In this document: in pieces, positions 14,205 through 19,350 of the stretch
How the letters are laid out: the number at the start of each line of letters is the position of its first letter
How positions within the stretch are numbered: the stretch's first letter is position 1
NCBI GenBank assembly: GCA_030690515.1
Contig: JAUYGP010000522.1
Span: forward strand, 1 to 19,350
Length of the DNA stretch: 19,350 nt
Direction of reading: 5' to 3'
Origin: Giesbergeria sp.
GTDB lineage: Bacteria; Pseudomonadota; Gammaproteobacteria; Burkholderiales; Burkholderiaceae_C
Program-made: the position numbers and the translations under genes
Notes under the pieces: generated by a model
Told to the model about the DNA's origin: nothing
Databases searched by the model: none
What the model saw: the letters and a program-made list of their open reading frames with translations, nothing else

Positions 14205-15460
14205 GGTTTTGCGGTGCAGTGTGCATTATCGCCGCGGCCACGCAGCACAAACCACGCATACGCGCCCCCGTTGCACGCCAGGAACAAGGCCATGCCGGAC
14301 CGATAGGCCGCGACCGTATCCAGTCCTGCGGCCATAAAGCCATCCACCGCCAGACCCACACCCCACTGCACCACGAAAACGCCCAGAAAGATCACCAGGT
14401 TGTAGGCCGACAGGGCGCGCCCCGCCAAGGCTTGGGGAAAGGTCATGGCCAACGCCGGCAGTGACAGCGACACAAAGGTGCTGCATATACAAAACAAAGC
14501 CCAGGCACCGGCACCGGCCTGCGGCCCCAGTAGCACGATGCTGGCAAGCACCAGCAGGCTGGACGGCAGCCCCCAGGCCATGAGTTTGTTGGCGTCCAAC
14601 CCTCGGCGCAGCAGCCAGGGGTTGACCATGCCCCAGGACCAGAAAGTGCACAGCATCGCCATATTGATCCAGAACAGCCCTGTTGCCGCCTGCTGCGCTG
14701 TCTGCCCGGCCACGTTCTGCATCCACGGCCCCGCCCACAGTGTCTGCATGGCCACCATGCCGCCGTAGCAGAAGAAACCCAGTGGGGCGAGGCGCTGGAA
14801 ATAGCGATTTCGCCAAACGACGGCGTAGCCGGACGGTGTGCTGCTTGGAGAGGGGGCTGCGCCCTCTTCCAGTGCCGTGCTATGGACCTGCTGCCATGCG
14901 GGCACCGCCAGCGCCATCCACACCATGGCCAGCACAATCAGCACGGCCAGCCCCCAGAACAATGGGCGCCACCCGACAACGGGCAGCAGCCACTGCACGG
15001 GAAGGGTGGACGCGACCATGCCAGTCGATCCGGTCATCAGCATCCAGGCGTTGGCTCGCATCTGTGCCATGGGCGTGTACCAACGGCGGTAGCCTGTCAG
15101 CGGCGCCATCAGGCAGGCACTAACGCCTGCACCGACCAGCACGCGCCCGGCCAGCAGCACGGAAAAGTTCCCGGCCATTGAGAACACGACGCAGCCCACC
15201 ACGGCCACGCCCAAGAACCCCAACTGCACCTTGCGCGGCCCATGGCGGTCGAGCCAGCGCCCGAGGGGCAACTGCGTCACGGCAAAGCCCAGAAAATAGC
15301 CCCCGGACAACAGCCCTAGATCGCGCGCGTGGAGCCCGAATTCCAGCGTCAGCAAGGGTGCCAGCGTGGCTGTGACGGCCCGCAGCAGCGCCGATAGAAA
15401 GTAGGCAAATGCAAAGGCCAGAAAAACCGATATGGCCGCCCGCCGCGCGAGCACGCTCAC
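14201..15460 (-). CDS. Major facilitator superfamily transporter
   Basis: The product is 419 residues with about twelve membrane helices in two halves. The loop after helix 2 has the MFS motif A in the form GRWLDRHGPRKV at about 67-78. Motif-B-like residues occur in AGRVLVGAGVSACLMAPLTG. A central hydrophilic loop around 215-235 contains VHSTALEEGAAPSPSS. The start is GTG at 15460, overlapping the lipoprotein stop as GTGA; the stop overlaps the EIIA start as ATGA. Such overlaps on both sides imply co-translation with a lipoprotein and with the PTS. The substrate cannot be told from sequence; sugar, organic acid or drug are all possible. Confidence 0.85.
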   Translation of the reverse strand: MSVLARRAAISVFLAFAFAYFLSALLRAVTATLAPLLTLEFGLHARDLGLLSGGYFLGFAVTQLPLGRWLDRHGPRKVQLGFLGVAVVGCVVFSMAGNFSVLLAGRVLVGAGVSACLMAPLTGYRRWYTPMAQMRANAWMLMTGSTGMVASTLPVQWLLPVVGWRPLFWGLAVLIVLAMVWMALAVPAWQQVHSTALEEGAAPSPSSTPSGYAVVWRNRYFQRLAPLGFFCYGGMVAMQTLWAGPWMQNVAGQTAQQAATGLFWINMAMLCTFWSWGMVNPWLLRRGLDANKLMAWGLPSSLLVLASIVLLGPQAGAGAWALFCICSTFVSLSLPALAMTFPQALAGRALSAYNLVIFLGVFVVQWGVGLAVDGFMAAGLDTVAAYRSGMALFLACNGGAYAWFVLRGRGDNAHCTAKP

Positions 15461-15999
15461 TGCAGAACCAGTCCGGCGAAGAACTGATCAGCCTGCGCCA
15501 GGCGAGGCTGCGCACTCAACACGATAGCGTGGCAGGCCTGCACCCGGGCCCCCTGCACCCGCGCAAACCAGACAGCCTGGGCCGCCACACTTGCGCCATC
15601 CCGTGACCGGCCTTGCACCTCGGTACGCACCGAGGGCGGAATGCTGAGCGCCCCCGTGGGTAGAAAAGGCATGTTGCGCGGAGCGCCCGCATGTCCTTCT
15701 GCAGGGGCCTGGAGGCCTGCCAACACGGCGGCGCGCCAGTGTGTCAGAGCCGCTCCCGTCTGCGCAGGGTCCTGCACAGCGGCGCAGGCAACGGCAAAGG
15801 TTGCACCATCGGCTTCGCAACCGGACATGTGCATGTCTACTGGCGTCCCCGCCAACTCCACGCTGCGCTGCACCTGGTCCGGTTTACAAGGCAGGCTCGC
15901 CTGAAGGCCTGCTTCAGGGATCGTCACCAGCCGCCAGTCGAGTGCGGGGCTGCAAGCAGCGAGGGTACCCAACACTGCGACACATAGGATTCTGAGCAT
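15457..15999 (-). CDS. Putative lipoprotein of unknown function
   Basis: I do not recognise this family. The ATG at 15999 gives 180 residues beginning MLRILCVAVLGTLAAC, a short lipoprotein signal with lipobox LAAC and the lipid-bearing cysteine at 16. The mature part has four more cysteines at 38, 61, 72 and 156, so disulfides are possible in the periplasm. An N-terminal segment DWRLVTIPEAGLQASLPCKP and a central CEADGATFAVACAAV are the most structured parts. An upstream in-frame ATG at 16041 would spoil the signal peptide. The gene overlaps the MFS gene as GTGA and is the first of the PTS cluster. It is divergent from a thioredoxin-like lipoprotein. No Shine-Dalgarno is present; a GATAAT lies six bases before the ATG. 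Confidence 0.72.
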   Translation of the reverse strand: MLRILCVAVLGTLAACSPALDWRLVTIPEAGLQASLPCKPDQVQRSVELAGTPVDMHMSGCEADGATFAVACAAVQDPAQTGAALTHWRAAVLAGLQAPAEGHAGAPRNMPFLPTGALSIPPSVRTEVQGRSRDGASVAAQAVWFARVQGARVQACHAIVLSAQPRLAQADQFFAGLVLQ

Positions 16000-16005
16000 C
16001 AGAGG

Positions 16006-16011
16006 ATTATC
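16006..16011 (-). promoter_or_regulatory. Candidate -10 element of a leaderless lipoprotein transcript
   Basis: On the minus strand GATAAT (16011-16006) is followed by six bases and the ATG at 15999, so normal spacing puts the transcript start on the start codon. No Shine-Dalgarno and no good -35 are seen. If real, it is the promoter for the lipoprotein-MFS-PTS cluster. Confidence 0.35.
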
Positions 16012-16142
16012 GACAGAAGCGACCGCCGTCGTGCAGTACACGCCGTGAACCTTTTTCCGCCCTGCGCCTCGAAGGGGCTATGGATCGGCGCCGCTCGTGG
16101 GCGCTGCCGCACAATAGCGGTCTTGTTGAAGTGGACGTGCAT

Positions 16143-16646
16143 ATGCAGTTGAAGAACATGGTCATCGCGGTTGCCATGTCCGCCGCAGTTTTGGTGGGCG
16201 GAGCAGCGCTTGTCGGGTGCAGCCAGTCTGCAGCCCCCGATTCCACTTTTGTGTTGCTCGATGGCTCGCGCCAAACCACGGCCGACCTGCGAGGCAAGGT
16301 CACGCTGGTCAATTTCTGGGCGACGAGCTGCACCACCTGTGTGGCTGAAATGCCCGAGATCGTTGCCACGTACCAAAAATACAAATCCCGGGGTTTCGAT
16401 ACCCTGGCGGTCGCCATGAGCTACGACCCTCCGAGCTATGTTGTGAACTTTGCCGAAACCCGCAAACTCCCCTTCAAGGTAGCGCTCGACAATACGGGTG
16501 CGGTGGCCAAGGCCTGGGGCGATGTGCGTATCACTCCCACGACCTACATCGTCGATAAGCAGGGGAAGATTGTCAAAACCTACGTCGGTAACCCCGACTT
16601 TGCAGAGCTTCACCTGCTGATCGAACGCTTGCTGGCGGAAGGCTGA
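16143..16646 (+). CDS. TlpA-like thioredoxin-fold lipoprotein
   Basis: The product is 167 residues from the ATG at 16143; a longer in-frame start at 16080 adds a charged leader that would disrupt the signal peptide. Residues 1-25 form a signal ending in the lipobox LVGC, so C26 should carry lipid and the protein should face the periplasm. The redoxin domain has VNFWATSCTTCVAEMP with the C63-x-x-C66 active pair, and TPTTYIVDKQGKIV with the cis-proline. TlpA/ResA-type proteins reduce disulfides, often for cytochrome c or copper-site maturation. No such partner genes are in the window, so its client is unknown. It is divergent from the unknown lipoprotein across 143 bases. Confidence 0.9.
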   Translation: MQLKNMVIAVAMSAAVLVGGAALVGCSQSAAPDSTFVLLDGSRQTTADLRGKVTLVNFWATSCTTCVAEMPEIVATYQKYKSRGFDTLAVAMSYDPPSYVVNFAETRKLPFKVALDNTGAVAKAWGDVRITPTTYIVDKQGKIVKTYVGNPDFAELHLLIERLLAEG

Positions 16647-16675
16647 GCACTTTCTCCTGCTTTGCAGTGTTTTCC

Positions 16676-16691
16676 CCTCCCTGACGGGAGG
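16676..16691. repeat. Short perfect hairpin downstream of the TlpA-like gene
   Basis: CCTCCC-TGAC-GGGAGG is a 6-bp GC-rich stem with a four-base loop, 29 bases after the stop codon. It lacks a T-tract on the plus strand, so it is at best a weak or factor-assisted terminator. The rest of 16647-16741 shows nothing I can name. Confidence 0.35.
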
Positions 16692-16741
16692 CCGCAGTGA
16701 TGCCGTTACACTGCGCGTTCTGCCATTGAACGCCTCGAGTA

Positions 16742-17233
16742 GTGGATACGCCCCCCGTGACCTTGTTGACAGCCACCGGACCAGAGCATCTGGCGGTTCT
16801 GCGTGAACTCTTTCAGGAATACGCTGACAGCCTGTCGATTGACCTGTGCTTTCAGCAGTTCGATACCGAACTGGCAACCTTGCCCGGTGACTACGCCGAA
16901 CCCCGCGGGGCCGTGTTGTTGGCGCTTGTCGATGGCGCGCCCGCCGGGTGCTGTGCACTACGGCCACTTGATGCGGCCGACTACCCCAACGCGAGCGAGA
17001 TGAAGCGCCTGTACGTGCGCAAGGCCTTCCGGGGCTTTGGCTTGGGGCGCCAGCTGGCGGAGGCCACCCTGGACGCTGCACGGCAAAGAGGCTACGCCAG
17101 CGTGCTACTCGACACGCTAGACGACATGGAGTCGGCTCGGGCGCTCTACACCGACCTGGGGTTTGCGGAGGTTCCTCCGTACTACCACAACCCCATCCCT
17201 GGGGCCCATTACCTCAAGGTTGATATTTTTTAG
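16742..17233 (+). CDS. GNAT-family N-acetyltransferase
   Basis: The product is 163 residues and belongs to the GCN5-related family that moves acetyl from acetyl-CoA to an amine. The acetyl-CoA binding motif A is MKRLYVRKAFRGFGLGRQLA at about residues 89-108, with the R-G-x-G-L-G pyrophosphate loop. SVLLDTLDDMESARALYTDLGF is motif B and gives the typical end of the fold. The start is uncertain: GTG at 16742 is used here, GTG at 16757 is also possible, and neither has a Shine-Dalgarno. The substrate is not known. Its stop (17231-17233) lies at the left end of repeat copy 4. It is convergent with the Prx5-type gene. Confidence 0.85.
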   Translation: MDTPPVTLLTATGPEHLAVLRELFQEYADSLSIDLCFQQFDTELATLPGDYAEPRGAVLLALVDGAPAGCCALRPLDAADYPNASEMKRLYVRKAFRGFGLGRQLAEATLDAARQRGYASVLLDTLDDMESARALYTDLGFAEVPPYYHNPIPGAHYLKVDIF

Positions 17234-17292
17234 TCAAATCCACCTCTAAGGCAACGCTAGCAAGCGCAAGAAGCTACCGTATTGATAGCAAA
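17225..17292 (+). repeat. Interspersed repeat, copy 4
   Basis: Landmarks are TCTAAGGCA (17245-17253), AAGCG (17262-17266), five bases, AGCTA (17272-17276) and ATAGCA (17285-17290). It matches copy 1 closely from TCTAAGGCA through AGCTAC with identical spacing. It begins at the GNAT stop codon and fills most of the tail-to-tail gap before the Prx5-type gene. A central GCTAGC palindrome lies at 17256-17261. Confidence 0.76.
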
Positions 17293-17330
17293 ATACGGGA
17301 AGCGCCATTGCTTTTCTAGCCGGAGAAAAT

Positions 17331-17361
17331 GCCAGGCGACAGACTTATCCCTGCGCCTGGC
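17331..17361 (-). terminator. Candidate terminator hairpin overlapping the Prx5 stop
   Basis: GCCAGGCG (17331-17338) and CGCCTGGC (17354-17361) form an 8-bp perfect stem with a 15-base loop that contains the stop codon of the peroxiredoxin gene. On the minus strand it is followed by ATTTTC, only a short T-run. A terminator role is plausible but the long loop and weak T-tract argue for caution. Confidence 0.4.
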
Positions 17362-17851
17362 CCAGCAGGGTGGCAGCGTCGCTGACCTCGAACTTGCCCG
17401 GGGCTTCGATGTTGAGCTGAACGACCTTGCCATCCTTGACCAGCATGGAATAGCGATTGCTGCGCAGGCCCAGACCCTTGCCATTCAAATCCAAGGTCAA
17501 GCCTGTGGCCTTGGCGAAAGCGGCATCACCATCGGCCAGCATGCGGACGGCACTACCGGTCTTCTGATCGCGCGCCCAGGCGCCCATGACAAAGGCGTCG
17601 TTGACAGCCAGGCACCAGATTTCATCAACGCCGGCGGCCTGGAACTCGGCTGCTTTTTCGATAAACCCTGGTACATGCTTCGCCGAGCAGGTGGGCGTAA
17701 ACGCACCAGGCACCGCAAATAATGCAATTGTTTTACCCGCCGTGGCGGCGCCGACCTGCACCGGGTTGGGGCCCAGGCTGCAGCCATTGCCTTCCACCTC
17801 ATTGAATTCCATCAGGGTGGTATCGGGAAGGGTGTCGCCAATCTGAATCAT
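17345..17851 (-). CDS. Peroxiredoxin, Prx5 (atypical 2-Cys) type
   Basis: The product is 168 residues and reduces hydrogen peroxide and organic peroxides in the cytoplasm. The peroxidatic cysteine is C55 in VPGAFTPTCSAKHVPGF, the Prx5 signature. Other cysteines are C24 and C80 (EIWCLAVND); which one resolves, or whether glutathione or glutaredoxin does, cannot be told. ARDQKTGSAVRMLADGDAAF and GLRSNRYSMLVKDGKV are further family segments. A GGAG Shine-Dalgarno precedes the ATG. It lies downstream of the ribosomal S10 operon on the same strand, but a strong terminator separates them, so a promoter should lie within the roughly 50 bases before the start; I could not identify one. Confidence 0.93.
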   Translation of the reverse strand: MIQIGDTLPDTTLMEFNEVEGNGCSLGPNPVQVGAATAGKTIALFAVPGAFTPTCSAKHVPGFIEKAAEFQAAGVDEIWCLAVNDAFVMGAWARDQKTGSAVRMLADGDAAFAKATGLTLDLNGKGLGLRSNRYSMLVKDGKVVQLNIEAPGKFEVSDAATLLGQAQG

Positions 17852-17902
17852 GCGTATCTCCGGTAGTGCAAAGCGGTGAAGGGCATTCCGATGAGGGCGC
17901 CC

Positions 17903-17938
17903 AAAAAAGAAAAACGACCCACATTGTGGGTCGTTTTT
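17903..17938 (-). terminator. Intrinsic terminator of the S10 ribosomal operon
   Basis: A perfect inverted repeat of 13 bp with a three-base loop spans 17910-17938; its GC core is CGACCCAC and GTGGGTCG. Read on the minus strand the stem runs into TTTTTCTTTTTT (down to 17903), a classic rho-independent signal. It lies 31 bases after the rpsQ stop. The plus strand also has a short T-run, so it could work both ways, but no plus-strand gene ends here. Confidence 0.9.
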
Positions 17939-17968
17939 GCGGGGCTTGCAGTGCAGTGCCGGGAAGGC

Positions 17969-18238
17969 TTACACCAGCGATGCCTTTGTGACCAGACGGG
18001 TCGCAACCCAGTTCTTGGTCTTCGAGAGCGGACGGCTTTCGGTGATCTCGATCACGTCGCCCGTCTTGTACTCGTTGTTCTCGTCGTGCGCGTGGTACTT
18101 GCTCGACTTACCGACGATCTTGCCGTAGAGCTCGTGCTTCACACGACGCTCGATCAGCACGGTCACGGTCTTCTCACGCTTGTCGCTGACCACCTTGCCA
18201 ACCAAGGTGCGCTTGAGGGATTTTTTAGCTTCCGTCAT
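17969..18238 (-). CDS. rpsQ: 30S ribosomal protein S17
   Basis: S17 is a primary 16S rRNA binding protein needed for early 30S assembly. The product is 89 residues. Family features are KRTLVGKVVSDKREKTVTV at about 9-27, RVKHELYGKIVGKSSKYHAH and the C-terminal SRPLSKTKNWVATRLV. It follows rpmC by 9 bases with an AGGAG Shine-Dalgarno (GGAGCC before the ATG). It is the last gene of the S10 operon here and is followed by an intrinsic terminator. Confidence 0.98.
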   Translation of the reverse strand: MTEAKKSLKRTLVGKVVSDKREKTVTVLIERRVKHELYGKIVGKSSKYHAHDENNEYKTGDVIEITESRPLSKTKNWVATRLVTKASLV

Positions 18239-18247
18239 ATGGGCTCC

Positions 18248-18442
18248 TTATTTGGCGGCTTGCTTTTGGGCAAGAATGGTTTTTGCGCGGGCGATGTCAC
18301 GGCGCGTGGTACGCAGCGTGCCGGTATTACCCAGTTGTTGCGTAGCCTTTTGCATGCGCAGTCCGAAATGGGCCTTTTGCAGGGCCTTGATTTCTTCCTT
18401 GATGCCAGCGACGTCTTTTTGGCGAAGTTCAGCAGTATTCAT
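18248..18442 (-). CDS. rpmC: 50S ribosomal protein L29
   Basis: L29 lies near the peptide exit tunnel of the large subunit. The ATG at 18442 gives 64 residues starting MNTAELRQKDVAGIKEEI, the usual family start, with an AGGAG Shine-Dalgarno; an in-frame ATG at 18463 lies in the end of rplP and is not used. LRMQKATQQLGNTGTLRTTR and DIARAKTIL are the conserved helical-hairpin segments. The gap after rplP is 17 bases. Confidence 0.97.
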   Translation of the reverse strand: MNTAELRQKDVAGIKEEIKALQKAHFGLRMQKATQQLGNTGTLRTTRRDIARAKTILAQKQAAK

Positions 18443-18459
18443 ATCAGTTTCTCCTGAAC

Positions 18460-18876
18460 TCACTGGCCCACCATGCGTGCCACGAACGTGGTGCGCAGGG
18501 GAAGCTTGGCAGCTGCCAGACGGAAGGCTTCACGGGCGAGTTCTTCGGGCACACCGAGGATCTCGAACACGATCTTGCCGGGCTGGATTTCGGCCACGTA
18601 GAACTCGGGGTTGCCTTTACCGTTACCCATCCGCACTTCTGCGGGCTTGGAGGAAATCGGCTTGTCCGGGAACACGCGGATCCAGATGCGGCCACCACGC
18701 TTGACGTGGCGGGAAATGGCGCGGCGAGCGGCTTCCAATTGACGAGCCGTCAGACGGCCCCGATCGGTGCACTTCAGACCGAAATCACCGAACGCGACCG
18801 AGTTACCCCGGGTTGCGATGCCAGTGTTGCGGCCTTTTTGCTCCTTGCGGTACTTGCGGCGAGCAGGTTGCAGCAT
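18460..18876 (-). CDS. rplP: 50S ribosomal protein L16
   Basis: L16 helps place the tRNA in the A site and is essential for late 50S assembly. The product is 138 residues, close to the 136 of E. coli. It starts MLQPARRKYRKEQKGRNTG; further family segments are RQLEAARRAISRHVKRGGRI, MGNGKGNPEFYVAEIQPGK and AAAKLPLRTTFV. GGAGAA is the Shine-Dalgarno and lies across the end of rpsC, from which it is separated by three bases. Nothing is unusual. Confidence 0.98.
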   Translation of the reverse strand: MLQPARRKYRKEQKGRNTGIATRGNSVAFGDFGLKCTDRGRLTARQLEAARRAISRHVKRGGRIWIRVFPDKPISSKPAEVRMGNGKGNPEFYVAEIQPGKIVFEILGVPEELAREAFRLAAAKLPLRTTFVARMVGQ

Positions 18877-18879
18877 GTT

Positions 18880-19350
18880 TTATTCTCCTTTTCCGTCCGC
18901 TGCTGTAGCGGGCGCGTCTGCTTTACGAACGCGCTTAACGGCGGTTGTATCGGCGCCACCGGCGCCGGCAGGCTTGTCGCTGCCATCGGCAGGGGCCATA
19001 TTGGCTCCTGCAGGCCGGCGCGGGCCGCCACGGCCTGCACCACGGTCGTTACGGTCGCCACCAGGGCGGCCATCACGGCGCGGACCACGGGGACGACGCT
19101 CATCGTCCGGACGTGGGGTTTCCACGGCGGGCAGGTCGTTACGGCCCAGCGTGTCGCCCTTGTAGACCCAGACCTTGACGCCGATCACACCATAGGTGGT
19201 CTTGGCTTCGGAGGTACCGTAGTCGATGTCGGCGCGCAGCGTGTGAAGTGGCACGCGGCCTTCGCGGTACCACTCGCAGCGGGCGATTTCGATACCGTTC
19301 AGACGTCCCGACGACATGATCTTGATGCCCAGGGCACCCAGACGCATGGC
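18880..19350 (-). CDS. rpsC: 30S ribosomal protein S3, C-terminal part with a long tail
   Basis: S3 sits at the mRNA entry of the 30S head and takes part in mRNA unwinding. The 5' part is cut by the right edge; the visible part starts in the conserved AMRLGALGIKIM and continues with REGRVPLHTLRADIDYGTSE and TTYGVIGVKVWVYKGDTLG. In E. coli S3 ends about 30 residues after the equivalent point. Here about 80 more residues follow: an Arg-, Gly- and Asp-rich stretch (RPRGPRRDGRPGGDRNDRG), then a Pro-, Ala- and Gly-rich part and a final Lys/Arg cluster. The tail should be disordered. It reads in frame up to a normal TAA three bases before rplP. Confidence 0.97.
   Translation of the reverse strand, partial: AMRLGALGIKIMSSGRLNGIEIARCEWYREGRVPLHTLRADIDYGTSEAKTTYGVIGVKVWVYKGDTLGRNDLPAVETPRPDDERRPRGPRRDGRPGGDRNDRGAGRGGPRRPAGANMAPADGSDKPAGAGGADTTAVKRVRKADAPATAADGKGE

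Noticed and set aside
14201..15460. MFS transporter as a PTS sugar permease
   Set aside because: It has MFS motif A and about twelve helices, with no EIIB or EIIC feature, so it does not transport by phosphorylation.
16676..16691. Intrinsic terminator after the TlpA-like gene
   Set aside because: The stem is perfect but only 6 bp and no T-tract follows on the plus strand. It is kept only as a hairpin.
1..19350. Mobile elements, CRISPR arrays, tRNA or rRNA genes, riboswitches, toxin-antitoxin or defence genes
   Set aside because: I saw no transposase or integrase motif, no regularly spaced direct repeats, no cloverleaf, and no known defence domain. The four dispersed repeats are too short and too diverged to be a CRISPR array.

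Overview
The window looks like a chromosomal segment of a GC-rich betaproteobacterium of the order Burkholderiales, most likely family Comamonadaceae (Acidovorax or a close relative). This rests on the gene content and order, the protein sequences, and a degenerate intergenic repeat of a kind I associate with that family. No database search was possible, so the genus is an inference. No transposase, integrase, phage gene, CRISPR array, rRNA or tRNA was recognised, and the genes are closely packed.

Layout. (1) Positions 1-5482, minus strand: the F0F1 ATP synthase operon atpI-atpB-atpE-atpF-atpH-atpA-atpG-atpD, cut inside atpD by the left edge. (2) 5483-5776: a divergent intergenic region with a TATAAT-type promoter for atpI, three consecutive inverted repeats, and a repeat copy that runs up to the next start codon. 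(3) 5777-7767, plus strand: a lipoate operon of a DUF493/YbeD protein, lipB and lipA. (4) 7795-10958: a thioredoxin-fold peroxiredoxin-like gene on the minus strand, divergent from two AraC-family regulators that overlap by ATGA and lead into a YddG-like DMT exporter. (5) 11035-11667: a small SAM methyltransferase with a repeat copy at each end. (6) 11716-15999, minus strand: a five-gene cluster read as lipoprotein, MFS transporter, PTS EIIA of the mannose family, HPr and enzyme I. The first four genes overlap one another. (7) 16143-17233, plus strand: a TlpA-like thioredoxin lipoprotein and a GNAT acetyltransferase. (8) 17345-17851, minus strand: a Prx5-type peroxiredoxin. (9) 17969-19350, minus strand: the end of the S10 ribosomal protein operon (rpsC, rplP, rpmC, rpsQ) with a strong terminator after rpsQ.

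How the genes work together. The atp genes make the proton-driven ATP synthase. LipB and LipA make protein-bound lipoyl groups from octanoyl-ACP. EI, HPr and EIIA form a phosphorelay with no sugar permease in this window, as in the regulatory PTS of other betaproteobacteria. Here the relay is fused at the translational level to an MFS transporter and a lipoprotein.

Most of the window is core genome and ordinary. The points most worth a second look are a four-copy interspersed repeat of about 65 bp that supplies the stop codon of one gene and lies just upstream of another's start; a perfect 9-bp dyad upstream of the atp promoter; a U-rich leader before atpE; the overlapping lipoprotein-MFS-PTS cluster; and two genes with the same GATAAT-N6-ATG arrangement that suggests leaderless mRNAs. 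I found no clear sign of a wholly new defence or mobile system.
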